Source: Oreocharis arfaki
Lineage: Eukaryota > Chordata > Aves > Passeriformes > Paramythiidae
Assembly: GCA_013398015.1 (NCBI GenBank)
Contig: VZRR01010901.1
Coordinates: 620,857-684,856 of the forward strand
Direction of reading: 5' to 3'
Length of the DNA: 64,000 bases
Positions 1 through 14,400 of the stretch are shown here, piece after piece (within the stretch, counting starts at the first letter, position 1; each line of letters starts with the position of its first letter). Under the pieces are notes generated by a model. The model searched no databases. It had not been told where the DNA came from and worked only from the letters and a program-made list of their open reading frames with translations. Made by a program: the position numbers and the translations under genes.

Positions 1-2845
1 TTTTACTTTTTAAAATACATTCAATGTGGCTGCAGTGACTTTTTTTTCCTTTTGTGCCCCCATAACCCCTGACACTGATAGCAAATTTCAGTCAAATTTG
101 AGCTCTTCAGAGGTGTCAAAACTACTAAATTTAGGTAGGTGGAGAGACCCAAATGAATGCCCCATGGAAAAAAAAAAAATGTCTTGGAGCTATTGCAGGC
201 AGTATTACTGAACATCAGAGAATCCAAGGGGGATGAGAGGGAGCAGAAAATTTCCACTTTTAAGGAGAGACTTGGGATTAATGCTTCTCTTTTGCAAAAA
301 GTCAGTCTCTTAATTAGGAAGGAGGGGCTCATTTTGAAAGGTAGAAGCATGAACAATAAATTCAAAACAAGCCAGAGGCAGCTGAGGAGCATCCTCACAG
401 GTGTTCTTGGGACCGTTGTCACATGTGGCAGATGTAATCTTTCGCTTTGGCTTCTGCTCATCTCCAAGGGATAACTCTCCCCTCTGACAGAGACTGTTCC
501 TGAACAAACCAGACCCTCACGGACAGTGCTTCACTCTGCCTGGGTTGCTTCAAGCACCTTGGTGCTATTTCTAGAAGGGCTCTGGCATGTGGCAGAAACT
601 CGTTTCAGGCCCTAAGCTCCAACGCTGCCTTTTGAAAACACAGCACCTTTGGTGCCACTTGGCAGGGTGTCTGCTGCTCATTTGCTAAATGCCACTTTTT
701 CGGTGCAAAAACAGCACATCCAGTTCTGTTCTGTGTGGAACATCCAGCATCTTGGTGAAGGCACTGTCACTTATCTCTGTTTAACATATGGGGTAGCAAC
801 CATATTTCCTTCTTCATTTGACTCATGTGACTTCCAGTGAGAAATGTGGCTTTGTTCTGACATTATTGGAAGTAGAGAGTGTTGGAAACTTGCATTTGGT
901 GCCATATAATTGTGACTGGCAGTTTGTTTATTTGCTTGTTTTCTGTTATTATGGAAAACAATCTCCATGTAGTTTATTCATTTGCAGTGACTGAGTCCCA
1001 AATCATTCCATTCACAATTAAATCTGCTTTCAGTGAAGTGCATTGAAGAGCTGCAATTGTTTGTTTCATTAAAATGAGGGAGGCATTTAATAGCAGTTAC
1101 TCACTTCTGTTGCTTTGGTTATTTACCAGCTTTCCAAGACATTTTGTTTAGCAGTTTATGATATTATCACTGAAAAGCTGAGCCAGGGATTAAACCCAGT
1201 AATTCCAGTTGCTGAAGGTCAAACACCCGTTGTGTCAGGGTCGTGGGTTTGGAGAGGGAATGGTTTCCAAGCTTCCATGTACCCTGTAGAAACATGGGTC
1301 TGAGCGGCTGGAGACCCCACATGAGAATGCAAAGTTGCATAAATGTGAGCAACTCCATTGTCAGGCAGATTCCTGCCAGCTGAGGAGCAGGCATTTAGCA
1401 TATCCTTTGTTCTTCCAAGTATACATCTATGTGATTGGAAGAAAATGTTTTTTCAAGGAAGAAAAGATAGGTGAGGAGATCATCACCTTCTCTGCTTTTT
1501 GGCCAGGCAACTCTTGCAATGGTTTTGCTGAGTTCCTGCCAGGCAGTCAGCTTCTCTTCCCTGGATTTTGGGTTTGTGCTGCCCTGTCTCTCAAGGGGTG
1601 CGTTCTGCACTTTTCCTGCTTCCAGGCTGAGCAGAGACCACGCTGCTCCAGGAATGAAGCCCAGTGTAGTGCACTTGACTTCGCCTGCTGCTTCTGTTCT
1701 CTCCAAGGATGACGGTAGTTCTCCTCACAGCATTATTTATTTAAAGTAAGTTAATTTCAGAGAAAGCTTATCTTAAGAATAATAAAGCAGGCTGTGTGCA
1801 AACCTCGCTTTCCCCTAAGGATTAACGTTCCCTGGATCTGGGAAGAGACAGCTCTTTCAATCTGTTTCCACAGAATCACTCTTTCCAGACAAGTTTCTCC
1901 AGGCAGAGTAGCAGATTTTAACCCTTCAGTGGGTTTGGTTTGCTTTTTAAATGGGTGTTGTAGTTCCAGCTCAGAGAAAGGTGGCTTATCAGCAGACAGT
2001 TTGTTTTCCTTGTTCTAAGGAATCAGGAAAATTTCTATCCCTGAGGAAATTACCCAGCCCTCTCCCCCAGCAGCTTTGCAGCTTGCCCAGTTGTTACTGG
2101 TGGCAGTGGAGCTGAGGTCTGTGTTCAGCAGAGCAGCTCTGACACCAAGAGGTGGCAGTGCTGATGCCTGTGAATAACCATGGGAGCTTAGAGCCTTCCC
2201 CATGGCCTCAGCAAAGTCTAGGTGACACCAGAGGCCTGATACAGAGAGGGTGTAATTGTTTTGATGTTTGCAGAGTTGTTTTTACCTTACAGCAGTGGAC
2301 AAATCTCTGTTTTGGCTTGTATTTTTTACCAAAGTCATAAATGTAAGGGGAAATTAAGTTAATTGGGTACATGGATTTGCAGATAGCCCACACTTGCATG
2401 GTATGGGGGCCTCGTTCATCTTCTCTTACCACAGTGGGAACACAGGGCATGATTTGCCTTAGTTATCCCTCTGCCTCTGATATTTTAGTAGTGCTCTCTC
2501 TTATTTGAACACTCTCTCATTCACCTTTAAGCTAAGTAAATGAGTATTGTAAATAATTGAAGCCAAATTTGATCCCATGGGATGGCTGCAGCAAATGGCT
2601 CAGTGGGCAAAATGCCAAGTTCTTCATCTCTGTGAGCAAAGTGCTGCCTTCCCCTTTCCCAGTCCGCAGCGTCTGCAAAGGATTGTGTGTCCAATGTCAC
2701 TGTTCCTAATACCTAATCACATGGTGGTCATTCATTCCTACAGGAGAAGTGCCTTGTCTCCCTGCTTTCACTTGCCTCTGCAGTCCTGCAGCCTTTGTGG
2801 CAGCTAATGGGATCTGAAGCTCTATTGACACGTGCATCCCTAGGT

Positions 2846-2873
2846 GGATGGGGGTGGTGGTGGGGGGGGCGGT
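2846..2873 (+). other. G-rich run, possible weak G-quadruplex
   Basis: The + strand carries a run of five G, two GG pairs and a run of eight G within about 28 bases, lying inside the long TSPAN4 intron. It falls just short of the strict four-runs-of-three definition unless the eight-G run is counted as two, so a two-tetrad or irregular quadruplex is the most that can be claimed. On the RNA it would be in the sense orientation. Confidence 0.4.
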
Positions 2874-4752
2874 TGGCACTCTTTTTTGGGTCTGTATAGC
2901 TGGAGATAACAGGTTGTTAGCACTCCAAACACAAATGCAACCCTCCTTTCATGTCTCTTGGCAAACAAAGGCTCAACAGTATGTATCATGTTAATTAGCA
3001 TCCTTCCCAATTTGCTTATCTGAGGTTATACTGATGACTGCTGAGGACAAATGAAAGTGATTATCTATTTTAAAATTTAAAAAGAAAAAAAAAGGTAAGG
3101 AGGCTGAATACAGATAACCTGGGAATATGCTCAACATAAGCATTGGTTTTGAAAGCAATGTTTGCCTTTTCCTCTGGCCTGGATTCAGTGTGCTTGGGAT
3201 TTGAATACATGAGCATAGTTCAGAGGAGTCTTTACACCCTGGCACAGGTGTGCTCCTGTGGCCACTAGAGATCAAGGCAAAATTACCATTTACTGGGACA
3301 GGAAAGAAAGGAGTGAATCAGGACCGTGTGTGGGGAAAGACGACTGAAGTGAGTAGGAGGGGTGGCACAGGAGGGAGACAGGGCTTTGAGGGTAGGTTGT
3401 GAGGTCTGTGGAGTGGCTGATGTGTGAAGGCAGAGGAGGCTTGCTGAGAGCAACAGGTGGTGGGAAATGTAACTGGAGAAAGGGAACAGAAGCTCTTTTG
3501 TGTCAGTCAGCTTTGGAGCAAGTATTTGAAGAAAACCTGCTGCAAAGGGAGTTTCATTCTGGAAAAGAAATGGCACAGTTAGACCATGATGACTCCCAGC
3601 TTTGCTGGTGTCACTGCTGTTGAGGATGAGTATCCTTTTTCCCCAACCATCTTAATAATCTGAAGAAGAGCCTATTTATATGTAAACAAAAGTTTCCTTC
3701 TGCAAAATCAGCATTAAATGTATCCTGAATGCTCTGTAATTAGGTATGTCACAAAACCATGCACTTCAGTGTTCACTCACCTGAAATTCCTCCAACACGC
3801 TGGTGAGGCTTTTGTCACCAAAATCTATAATGGTTAAGAAGAACTGACTTAATAACATGGTAGTTACTTTGCAGTGTCAGGCTTTTGAGTGAGCAGTTGA
3901 TTTGATTTACCTGCCTAGTTTCACCCAGCCCTTTCCTCATGTCTGCTGCAGCATTCAAACCCTTCTGAAACAAGAAGCAGCAAGCCAAGAATGCATATTT
4001 AAAGCTTTTACCCCTAGTTTCACTAAAAACAAACAAGATTGGGTTGTGGGTTTTTTTAAAGGAGGTCTTGAACTATCTCATTGGGAAGTACCTGTGCTCA
4101 GGTGCCATACAGACAGTTTAAATAAGGTGTTGGCTCTGCTACTGGCTTCATTCTCTAAATGAGCCAAGAGACTGCACAGCTGCAGCTTAACATTTTGAGC
4201 CTGTGTCTCTGAGCTTGTTATGATGTACTTTATTTAAACAAACCTGGGCACCTGACACACAAGTTACTCAGCTGTTGCTGTGCCTAAGAACAGATTACAT
4301 GGCAGTGGCCTCTGGCTACAGAGCAGTGTATTTCCCCTTACACCAGCAATAATCAGAAGCTAAACAATGCTAAAATGCCTGTCTCTGCCTTGGACTTTTA
4401 AAAGAATCATTTGGACAAAATCAGGTGCAGTTTGCTGGAAACATATGAATTTGTTCTTGCATGAAAAATTTTGAGTTGCAGAGTCTAGGGACTTGCCATC
4501 CTTGTTTTCTCCTGTTTAAAACAGAGGCACTAAAGCTGCTGTGGCATTCATTGGCATTTTAATAGTATGAAAAGTTCAGGGACATTTCAGTGGCTCCTTT
4601 CCTGCAGCCTCAGCTGGTTGCTGATGCCTGCACTCGAGCACAAGCCGGTGGTTGTGTGCAGAAGACAGTGACTGAAACTGCAATTAATTGTATGCACAAA
4701 CCATGGACCTAGGAAACACTGGTTTGAAAATCCCGAGTTCTTTGACAACATC

Positions 4753-4780
4753 AGTAGTAGTAGTAGTAGTAGTAGTAGTA
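4753..4780. repeat. (AGT)n microsatellite
   Basis: About nine uninterrupted AGT units are visible inside the TSPAN4 intron, followed by a T-rich stretch. This is a plain trinucleotide microsatellite, likely polymorphic in length. Confidence 0.95.
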
Positions 4781-7700
4781 CTTTTTTCTTCTTATCTTTT
4801 TGTTATGAACCGTGTTGCAACTTCTTGGTTGTTGCCAGAGCACACAGAGGGAGACTCTTTCTCTTAGAGTTTCACCAGTTGCCTGCTCCAGGCCAATGCA
4901 GGATGTACTTATCCTTCCTTTTGCTTGCTGATGAACCTCAGTTTTACCTCCAAGTGTCAGGAAGGTTACTCTCTGTCTTTTTTTTTCTCTCTCTCAGGTT
5001 AGAAGCTCCATTCCTTGTCTCAGATTCTGTACAGGGCTTCATCTTCCAGGTTGGACTTGGAATTCAAATACTTACTTCAAATTATTTATTATCTTATATT
5101 ATTAACTTTATGGCATGACTAGAGTCAGGTTATTGCTGCTTTACAAGCTGAAACACAAGAGAAAGAGTGACTTTTCAAGACTGTGTAGAGAGCCTGTGGC
5201 ACAGCTGGAAGGTCTTACCTCAGCTGACCTAAGCCAGTAGGTTTCATAAACATTCATTCTTTCTGCTCCCAGACCATTTCCTTTGATCTTCTGTTCCAGT
5301 ATTCTTTACTCTTCTGAAGTTCTGAAGCCAGTGCCAGTGCATCTTTCTTGATATCAAACACGGCTAGAGCAAGAAGTATTTCAGCTAAATTACTGAAGTT
5401 TAGGATATCTGTAAAGTGATACTTGATGTTGGCTTTTGCAGTCAAGCAAGGGGAAGAAAATTCACCAGCTGGTGGGTTTCTGTGTTAAAGGAAGCAATTA
5501 CAAAAAAACCCGCAAAACAAAAAACCTAAACATTAAGTCCTGGAGTTGTTTCACATTTGGGGACAAAGTGAGGAAGGGAATCCCACAGTGCTGAGCAAAG
5601 CATCCTGGAGATGTCCGACATTGATGATACTGGCAAGAAATTAGTATATTGTCCCTTAACTGCCAAATATCACCAAAAATCGTGCAGTATCTCTTTTTTA
5701 CTAAACTCTTAAAATATTTCTATTTATAGGTACATGGTGTAAGGAAGATTTCAGTGGTGAGGACAGCATTTCCTGCTCTCAGCTTCTTATAGACAAGCTC
5801 GGGGACATCTCATTTAAAACAAGCCTTACCTGTTGGTACAATCAATCTCATCTCTTCTTAGCAGGCAAAGGCTCCCACAAATGACCTTATAGATTAGGCA
5901 CTTTCTGTTTACATTCCATTTCCCACTCCCTGCTATTTGTAGAGAATGATTATCAAGGCATTAAATTAAAAGTTTTGCCCGGTGGGAAACTATTGGATAT
6001 TTTGTCATTTCCTTAGAGCCTCTCCTGTTCTTCTGGAGAGGCAGAGAGGTAGGGGAAGCAATCACCAGAAAGGTCAAGAATATTTGCTTACCCATATTGG
6101 AACACTGCTGAGAGGCTTTCTCCAGTTTAGGAGACTTTTTGGGTAGAAGTTTTGTTCGGGTTGTGGTAGGAAAGCATTGAGGCTTGAAATTAAAAGTCTC
6201 CAGTTGCCTGCAGGTTAAAAAGCTGGGGATGCTGCTGGCATCCTCTGGCCTTTTCCTAAAGGCTATGCCGCAATCTATGTGACATCTCACGCTTTTAACA
6301 AGTTGAGAAGGAGTTAATAAGGATCTCCCCAAAGCCTTCTTTTGACCTTTATTCCGGAGAAGATTACAGCAAAGCCACCTTCCCTCTCAGTGTGCTGTGA
6401 CAGTGGAAGGACTTTGTCTCTTCAGTATTGGTGGAACTTCAGTTTGATCAAAGTCATGCATCATATTAGCTGTAAATAGTGATCATACCCGTGTTCTGCA
6501 CAGACACAATTCTCTTGGTTGCCCAAGACACTTTGCTCAAAGCACTTCCTCCTGCTTATCAGCAGCAAAATTACAGGACTGGGCTTCTCAGGGAACAGGA
6601 TTTGTCTTCTGTTTCATGCCTTAACAGTAAGTACATAAACTCCAAAGCCTTTCATTAAGACAGAGAGTGAGAGGTCTGTGAAACCACCCCCAGGAACTGA
6701 GAAGGCCCCTACAGTCCCCCATCTGTAAAACAGAGATGGAATTAATTAGGAACCTGTCTTTGCAGTGCAGACTGTTCATGTAGTGCTTTCAGCATGTCTG
6801 TGCTAAGCAGGAGTTTGTTGTCGCTGTTGTTACACAGTTTTTATCTCATCCTCAATTATTCCTAGGTTGTCTTATTCAAGGAGACAAGGTGGAGTCTGAC
6901 AGCCCCAGGTCCTTTTGAAGTGTGCTGGCTTCTCCAGCTGGGCTTGTCAGCCAGCCAGCCACAGTTCTGCTCGGAGGCTCTGGATTTCCGAGGCAATGAG
7001 GGGACAAAGCTGACAGTAAAAGCAGCCTTACGTGTACATTGCTACAGCTTAAGTAGCTGCCTCAAGGGAATACAGATTAAGAAGGAAACACTTTTTAATT
7101 TGGCCTGGATTTATATGCAGGTTGGAGTAAGACTTTCTTAAGAGATCTTTTTCCCAGCTGTAGTTTAGGTGAGGCTCAGATAGATCCCTGCCATTCTCTG
7201 TAATGCATCAGCTGCTTCCAGCCACTTTTCCTGACCTCTGTGGCAGGTTTTCACCTGTCCTGCCACATCTCTTGTACTTTCCCTTCTCCAGTTCAAATAC
7301 TGGGTTTCCGTCATTGCCCGAAACTCTCTGCACGTGACTTGTCCACCTTAGAGCAATGTATATTTTTTAGAAGGTCTTTGTAAAAGGACAGTGAGAGATT
7401 TAAGAGCCCTATTAGGGCCTAATGGAAGTCAGTGAGAAAGTATTGCTGCTCTTTGCAGTAGCAACAGGATCTTAGCTTAGATAAAGTGCAGTAATATGCA
7501 TGCCCTGCTCTAAGAAGTGCTTCTCTTGAAGGCGTGGATTGTAGTGGGTTTCCACACTGGGACACATTTAACTTAGCAGAAACACCACTGAAACCCCAAG
7601 GGGCTGATAAGCATGGGCAAGGCTCCAGTATGTCTGAACCCAGGACTCACAGGAATTTACATTGATGGCATGCCAGGTTGAGGTTTTCACCTCTCATCTG

Positions 7701-10191
7701 TTGACCAATGAATCCCAAGGAGGAAGAGAATTTTTCTCTTCTTCACTAACAGATTGATAAAAGGTTCTTGCTGCCAAATCTTTCAGAACCTCTTCCGTCT
7801 GAAGAAATCTCTGGCATTCCATGTCTAAAAACAGGCACCTCATTTAGAGCAACAGTTTGTCTGCAGAGAGGTTTTATTATTCTTCTTTGAGCTACTTCAC
7901 TAGAGCTGTGATTTGTGAAGGGCCTGGCTTGTGTAAGGAAGATTGCAGCAGATTCAAATTGCAGAATATTAAATATAATGCTTCAGTCCCTGATTTGGGA
8001 TAGATGTTTTGCCTGGCTGAGGACTGGTAGCACAGAGACAAACAAGGGAAGCTGACAGATTGGTGAGTATTGGGTGGGATCATTTGTCAGGAGATGTGAT
8101 GAATCACTGTGGCGCAGCATTTCATTTTCAGAAAGATCATTTTCTGAAAAATTCAAATTAAAGGCAGAAGAGACAGCTGGGGGTGTTTTGGGAGTTTTCA
8201 TTTAAATCAAACTTGCAATTAGAATAAAGGCATATTGAAAAGTTCCTGGTATTCTAAAAATATTTTGAGGAAGGAAAAAAATTGAGGTTAGAAGGAAACA
8301 GGAGGACCAGGAAGAGCACCTGCCAGCTGTGCCCCACAAATAGGCCTTGGGTTTTACTTACCCCTCTCTATCAAAGCCAGTCCGAATCACATGTCTAGAG
8401 CTTCAAGCAGTGCTTCAATTAGGGGGAAAATATCCATCTTATAACCTTGTACACAGGTTATTTGAGCAGAGGTCAATGTACTTTTAATAGGATTGCACGT
8501 AGAGACTGAGCTCCTCACGGTGTGAATGAGAGCAGTGCTCCTGTTTAATTTTGTCTGGGCTCTTAGGAAGTCCAAGGCTGCGTCAACACTGATTAATTCA
8601 TGCAAAGTAACACATTAATAACAAATGGAAACAGGGGAGACACAGAGGGTGGGGGGCTTCCTGCTGGTATTTCAGCTGCAGACACAAGTGCCAGGAGGCC
8701 AAGGGCCAATCCCTGCTCCCCCTTTCTCCTGGAGCCCAGTGGCCACCCACAGACTCAGTTGTTCTGTACAAGGTTATTCCTAGGGGAGGATCAATACCTT
8801 TCTAACCCTAGTGTAAGCAAACAGAAGAGTGTGAATGCCTCAAGGAGTAGCTCTGTGAGAAAGAGATTTTGAATCAGCTGCTCTTCAGAGAATAGCACAC
8901 TGTTGTATGTACAGCACACTTGATTAGAAGGTCAGATAGAAACTTTAGTAAAGGAGAACTGTGTAAAATGCTACCTTTGCCATCACTCAAATCACTATAA
9001 AGTTCTCTCTGTGTCTATATGTGTAAAACTGATATTTCCAGATACCTTCCCTGTCAGTGGACATGAAATAAAAAGGTAGAACAATCTGGAGATACTACTG
9101 TTTCACAACATGTGTTTGCCTCTTTCAAAGTTGTAGCCTGCATAGAGATGAGAGAGAGATAAAGGAAATGAGGCACACACATAGTGTGGGATTCTGAAAA
9201 AACTTACCTCCTCTTCCAAGTGAGATTCAAGCAGGCACTTTCTTTTTAAAACAAAAATAATGATGGGTCATACCATGTGCAGGACTTGATGTTGAGGCTT
9301 TCCAAAATAGCAGTGGGACAATGGGTCACATAGTGCCTGTTGTATTGACTAATGCTCTGCTGATTACTCAGTTTCTGAAATATGGAAATTCGGTGCCAGT
9401 TGTGTTCCCAGTATAAAGACTTTATGCTCTTTGTGCAGGAAAAGTGGTTAATTTTATGAGGAAGAGAGGACTTGCTTTTGTTTTGCCTCAGCAAGTTGCT
9501 TGCTAGTGTGGCTTCTCCAGGTAGAAGGAAGATCAGGAATGCTTGGTGATACAGTCCCTTGGTGACACAATCTCTTGAGACCATGTTAAAGCACACATGG
9601 ACAAACAAAACTTTGCTCTTGATCTCTGTGAATGTTAATTTTAAGACAGTAAATTACCATGACATTAGTGTCCATCTCAAATAGGGCGTCAAGACTGCAA
9701 AGCAAAACTTGAGTAAGGAAATGCAAACTTTGCATTTTGCATCCTTTTGTTAACATGGCATTTGCCCTTCAGATAAGAATCACTGTGCTCTCCCTTGTTC
9801 CATATTAGTGCTGATATGAACCTAAGGCTGATGTGTAGCTCTCTCACTCTACAGGGCAGATATTCTCAGGTGAGATAAATTAATATTCAAAATAAAGCTT
9901 TCTCTTTCATCTTCAAGGTAACAGATTGCCTAGCTGGATTTCTGTCCCCACCTGCCCTCAGTTACTCTGAGGTAACTTCAGCTCTGTCAGCTTCTGAATA
10001 AGAATTAGTTTTTCAACAATTTATTTACCTCACTGCCTCTGTAGGACATTAACTAAATTTCTGAGTTTCTCTGAGACTGGCATCACAACCATGCCCTTCC
10101 ATCCCAATTGATGGCTCTGCTGGAGACCACAGCAGGTCCAGTTGAGACACAGGAAGTTGAGGGTAAGTGCAGAGCTGAAACACAGTTCAAT

Positions 10192-10222
10192 CTAATTCTT
10201 AAATGCTAATTCTTAATGCTAG
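10192..10222. repeat. Short tandem duplication, 13-bp unit
   Basis: The segment starting CTAATTCTTAAATG is followed at once by a second near-identical copy (CTAATTCTTAATG). This is an imperfect two-copy direct repeat in intron sequence with no visible coding role. Confidence 0.8.
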
Positions 10223-11320
10223 GAATCCCCAACACATATAAGTTTATCGTTTATTGTCTGTAATTTTCTTAACTAATTCCAAATTTAATGACAGCTTTCA
10301 GCTTTGGTGCTCTCTTCTAATTAACATACCAGTGACTATGTATAATCTCAGTGTAAAGCCAAAAGCAGCTTACATGATAATTACAGGGGGATCACAGCAC
10401 CTACTGTTCAAGGAAGGCATCTGTGAGAAAGACCTTGCATGATAGTTAAGGTGCTGAGATTAAGTTGTACTTAATCTTAACTTGTGCTGTTTCTTGTAGT
10501 GCCTCAAAGCTCTTTTATTACTGGCTCGACATGATGCTGGTAAACTTTCAGGAAGGAAACAAAAGAATGGGACAGATCAAGCACAATCTTTTGCACATAC
10601 AGCAGAGGCTTCCTGGACGTGGTGAACTTGTGGGTTCATAGTTTTTCTGTGGAATCATATTGTTGAGCAATCTTATATTTACTCCATAACAATCACGGTG
10701 TCGTGGGTTGAAAACTCCTCTTTTAAGCTGTGCAAGATGCTTTGTGTCCACCTTTTTGGCAGCTGGTAATGAAAACAATTCTGGCTGCACAAAGGAGAAG
10801 GAAACTCCTAGTGTATGGTAGAAGCAGAATACATTTGCTGCCTCTGTTAACTCAAAGTTAGCATTTGTTACTTCATTCTAGACACAAGCCCTCCCCAGTT
10901 GGAATGACGAGTGCCAGAAGGGCAGTCACTAGGGAGTACACCGTGTCTGTCTGTTTTCCAGTATGGAAGAGTACACATCAATGCACAGTTAAAGATACTA
11001 AGCTAAAAGAAAATGCTGTGTGTAGATGAATGTTTTCATAGATAGGCTTATTTGCAAAAAGGAGTAATTAAACTGTGTCCGGTCTCCCTGTAGTACTTTG
11101 GTGTTTAAGTAAGAAGGGAAAACATATGTTAGAGGTCTCTGTGATGGGAAACATGAACATAAACTCAGAAACTCCTTGTGTTTTTTACAAAGTGTTGGTT
11201 CACTTTTTATTAATTTCAGTACAGGACCATTGTCCAACATCTCTCTGCTCTGTGCACTTTGATTCTGAAATGTGGTACTTGGCTCATTTTGAGTTCTGTG
11301 TCTTTTGTTATTGGTTTTAG

Positions 11321-11422
11321 ATTGACAAGTATGCTCAGCGGGATCTGAAAAAAGGACTTCATTTGTATGGGACAGATGGAAATATTGGCCTCACTAATGC
11401 ATGGAGCATCATTCAAACAGAT
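11321..11422 (+). CDS. TSPAN4: Tetraspanin-4, internal exon (start of large extracellular loop)
   Basis: This exon of 102 bases encodes 34 residues beginning IDKYAQRDLKKGLHLYG and ending AWSIIQTD. It is bounded by a pyrimidine-rich acceptor ending in AG at 11319-11320 and a strong GTAAGT donor at 11423, both in phase 0. The protein segment closely matches the human TSPAN4 helix A/B region of the large extracellular loop; the close paralogue TSPAN9 differs at many of these positions (it has a KVNENAKKDLKEG-like start), so TSPAN4 is the better call. Tetraspanins are four-pass plasma-membrane proteins that organise integrins and other partners into microdomains; TSPAN4 is known for its role in migrasomes. 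The exon lies in the order expected before the CCG exon at 18835. The upstream part of the gene is outside the window. Confidence 0.95.
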
Positions 11423-14400
11423 GTAAGTCTGAGCTCTCTTTTTTACCTCTTCCTCTTTACCTTCTGGGTTCTCTAACAACATGTTCTGGATGTGAACCTA
11501 ATTAAGCCTCCAAATCCCAAGCCATTTTCTTTCTCCCACCCAGTCAGAGCATTAGCAACTTAACTCTGTTTTTTGTAACAATCAGTAATTTGTATTTATT
11601 TCTCCTTTCACAGGAAATATATTCTCTCTTTTAAAAGGTTATATTAAGTTAATGGCTAGAAATCATGTAGTTCTGTGTTATGTGGAGGGTGAAGGAGCTG
11701 GTCAGATAGAAAACAAGCAGTACCTTCTCTTTAAAGTCAGAGGGGTGGCTTATGTTGGGATGAAGAGCAATAGCATAATAGCAAAGAACCTCTTCAACCA
11801 CTTTTTCATTTCTGTCCTGTCTCCTTTCACTGCTATTATCGTTCCCACTAGTGACTCAAAATGGAAACAGATGATGGTGTTTGCAACCTCCTCCTACAGT
11901 CAGTATATTTTCCCCAGCAGAATTCAATCATCCTCCATCACAGGTAGACTGGGAATGTTTTTTGCTATGTTGCCACCTCTGTTCCTTTGTCCTGATTCTC
12001 TGAGAGCCCTCTGCCAGTGTTTGTCTCTTAAGGACTGGTGAACATTGCAGCTGGCTTCCTCCTCCTGTCCTTGTCTGAGGAAACACCATCACTGATGGGT
12101 CAGGTTTATTAGCTCTGTACTTCTCGTTTCATATTCAGTTCAGTCAGTTCTCCTGGGGGTGATCTTTCTGATTTCCTATTCTCTGGTTCTTGAACAGAAA
12201 AGTGCTACAACTTTTCTTCTGCTTTAGGCAGAAGCACTTGTACTGCTCTGGCTTCACTCAAAAAATCTTGCATAGCTTTCTCAATTTCTCCTCCAGAGGT
12301 GTGAGTGTGGCACAGGCAGGAGGGCTTCAGTCTTGCCTGATGTCCGAAAGGGATCAAAGACAGTAACCTCTCCCAGTGCTCCCAAAGTCTACTCTTAGGG
12401 ACAATACAAGGTAACAGGAGCAACAGGCTGCTGAGAAATGATCTGAGAAATTAAAAATTTGGGATCACTAACAGAACAAAAGAACTGACTGGCCAAATTC
12501 CACGTGCATCTTTGGGTCTGCAGGATCTGTCTGTGTTGAGTGCAGCAGGTTGCCAGCAACACTGCTGTGTGTGAAAGACAAGCAGCAAACAAGCCAGTTC
12601 CAGTCCTGCATCCCCACAACTGCACGTGAAAGCTTCTTTCAGTTACCTTTAAAAGGCCTCAGCATCTTGCAATGTTGTTAATATTTTCCTCTTCCAGTAC
12701 TTTCTCCAATACATCAAATATGAGAAGGCATTAGTTACTGACAAGAGAAATGCATTTTGTGGTGCTAGCCTTAGACTAAGCCATGTGAAATACAAATACA
12801 ATTTTTAATATCGTTGCTAATATCCAACATAGTATTAGTTTACTATTTTACAGTAACTTAATTATGTGTAGTAAAAATATATTAAAAACTACTAATATTA
12901 AAATGTTTGCAGTAAGTATTAATCTGCTTTCAGTGACACCCCAAGAACTGTTAAAAGCATATAGCAAAGGTGGGGGGAAAAGCAGTGTTTGGAGGACTGA
13001 TGGGATATAAACACCATACTTCTCCTCTCCTTTGTGTAAAATAAGTGTAACAAAATATGCAATGTCTAGTCCACATAGTCACATTTTTTCAAGATCTTCA
13101 CAAGTTGATTGGATTCAGAAAAGATGTAAAAGAATAATAAGAATTTTGGAAAGTGACATTATGGTGAGAAATTTTAAATACGTTATATAAACAGGCAAAG
13201 ATGAAGTAGTGATGTGACTGCAGTCCTTTAAAAGAGAACAAGAAGGAAGAAAGGTTTTGAGAGAAAAGGGCTCTGTAATTGATCCAAGAGCTAAAAACTC
13301 ACGATAGACATGTCTGGTGGTAGGATGCCATTGTACAGTAGCACAGTAGATTCTTTTTCTGTAAAGAACAAGACCTGGCTTTTTGCTTAAAGGAAATGGT
13401 CACATTCAGGGTTGGAGGCAGGACTCAATAGTCTGTGGTTTGTGTAGTGCTGAAGATCATGGTCAATTGTCTTGATAATTCCTTTGATCTTGAAACACAT
13501 TATAGTTTAAAGAGTGTCTTACAAGTTTCAGATGAAACTCATGTTAGTTAACTCTCAGGAGCTCAGAAGATGACGAGAAAATGCCATCCCACAGGCTGTG
13601 TGCAGCCAGGGGACGTCACTGTGCTCCCCATGCTGGGCACTGAGAAGAACAGCAAAGAGCTCCCACAGATCCATTTTTGCTGCTCTGCATAATGGGTTTT
13701 CACATGTATCTTTCAAAACTATGTGGGAATAGACTATTGCAGAGGTGCAGCAAAGACAATCCCATTATGGTTAATTATGTAAAACACTTTGCAGTTGAAT
13801 AGAGCTATCTAAATGGCAACTTGGGGGGGTTTTGTGTAATAATCATTATCTCTTACATCTCTAATCAGTAGTGTAATCACTGATTGGAGGATTAGGGTGA
13901 TACAGGGGATTTTCTCAAAGGAAAGTCCCAGCCCAGGCTTGCTGTTTGCATTCTGTCTCCTAAGGCTCTCAACAAAACCCACAGCAGAGCAACCAGGTTG
14001 CCATACAGGACAGTGTCTTCCCTAATGGGGGACATCAGTCCCTGGTTGAGCCATGGGCTGTGTCCGTACATGGATGGAAAACAGCAGCCTCACAAAAAAA
14101 TTGTGCCATGTAAGAAACATGACAGTAACAGAAATCATAATGAGCCCTTCTCCCTTGTCCCCTCTGCAATTGCACTCCTTTCTTTGCTAAGGTATTTTTC
14201 AGAGCTTGGGCAGTGTTTAAAGCAGTAGCTCAGACACTCTGGCATAGTTCTTCATTTCTCCCAAGATTTACTTAGATGGAGACCATCCCCATCCTGCATT
14301 CACTAGGTACTACTGTGTATGGCAGCTTTGGCTTAAAGAAGGAGGAAAAAGTTTTTTCAAGGAACAGAACCACATTTAGATGGCATTTGACTTCTGTGGG

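Larger units (their letters stand above)
1..11320 (+). other. TSPAN4: TSPAN4 intron (5' part lies outside the window), non-coding
   Basis: This is taken to be intron because the first recognisable TSPAN4 exon in the window starts with an acceptor at 11319-11320 and begins inside the protein (start of the large extracellular loop). I looked for the preceding exon, which should encode membrane spans 2-3 and end just before the isoleucine-aspartate of the next exon, and did not find it, so the intron is inferred to be longer than 11.3 kb. The stretch holds an AGT microsatellite near 4753-4780, a G-rich run near 2849-2872 and a short tandem duplication at 10192-10222. No CR1 or LTR sequence was recognised. 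Open frames on both strands in the first 500 bases match no family I know. Confidence 0.6.

Noticed and set aside
21..467. 148-codon open frame on the minus strand, with a 105-codon frame on the + strand over the same place
   Set aside because: No splice sites, promoter or familiar motif; it reads through a run of A as polyphenylalanine, and both strands being open points to chance. It lies in a TSPAN4 intron.
5755..5800. Possible end of the TSPAN4 membrane-span-3 exon (CTTCTTATAGACAAG)
   Set aside because: It has an in-frame TAG, no donor directly after it, and no hydrophobic segment upstream.
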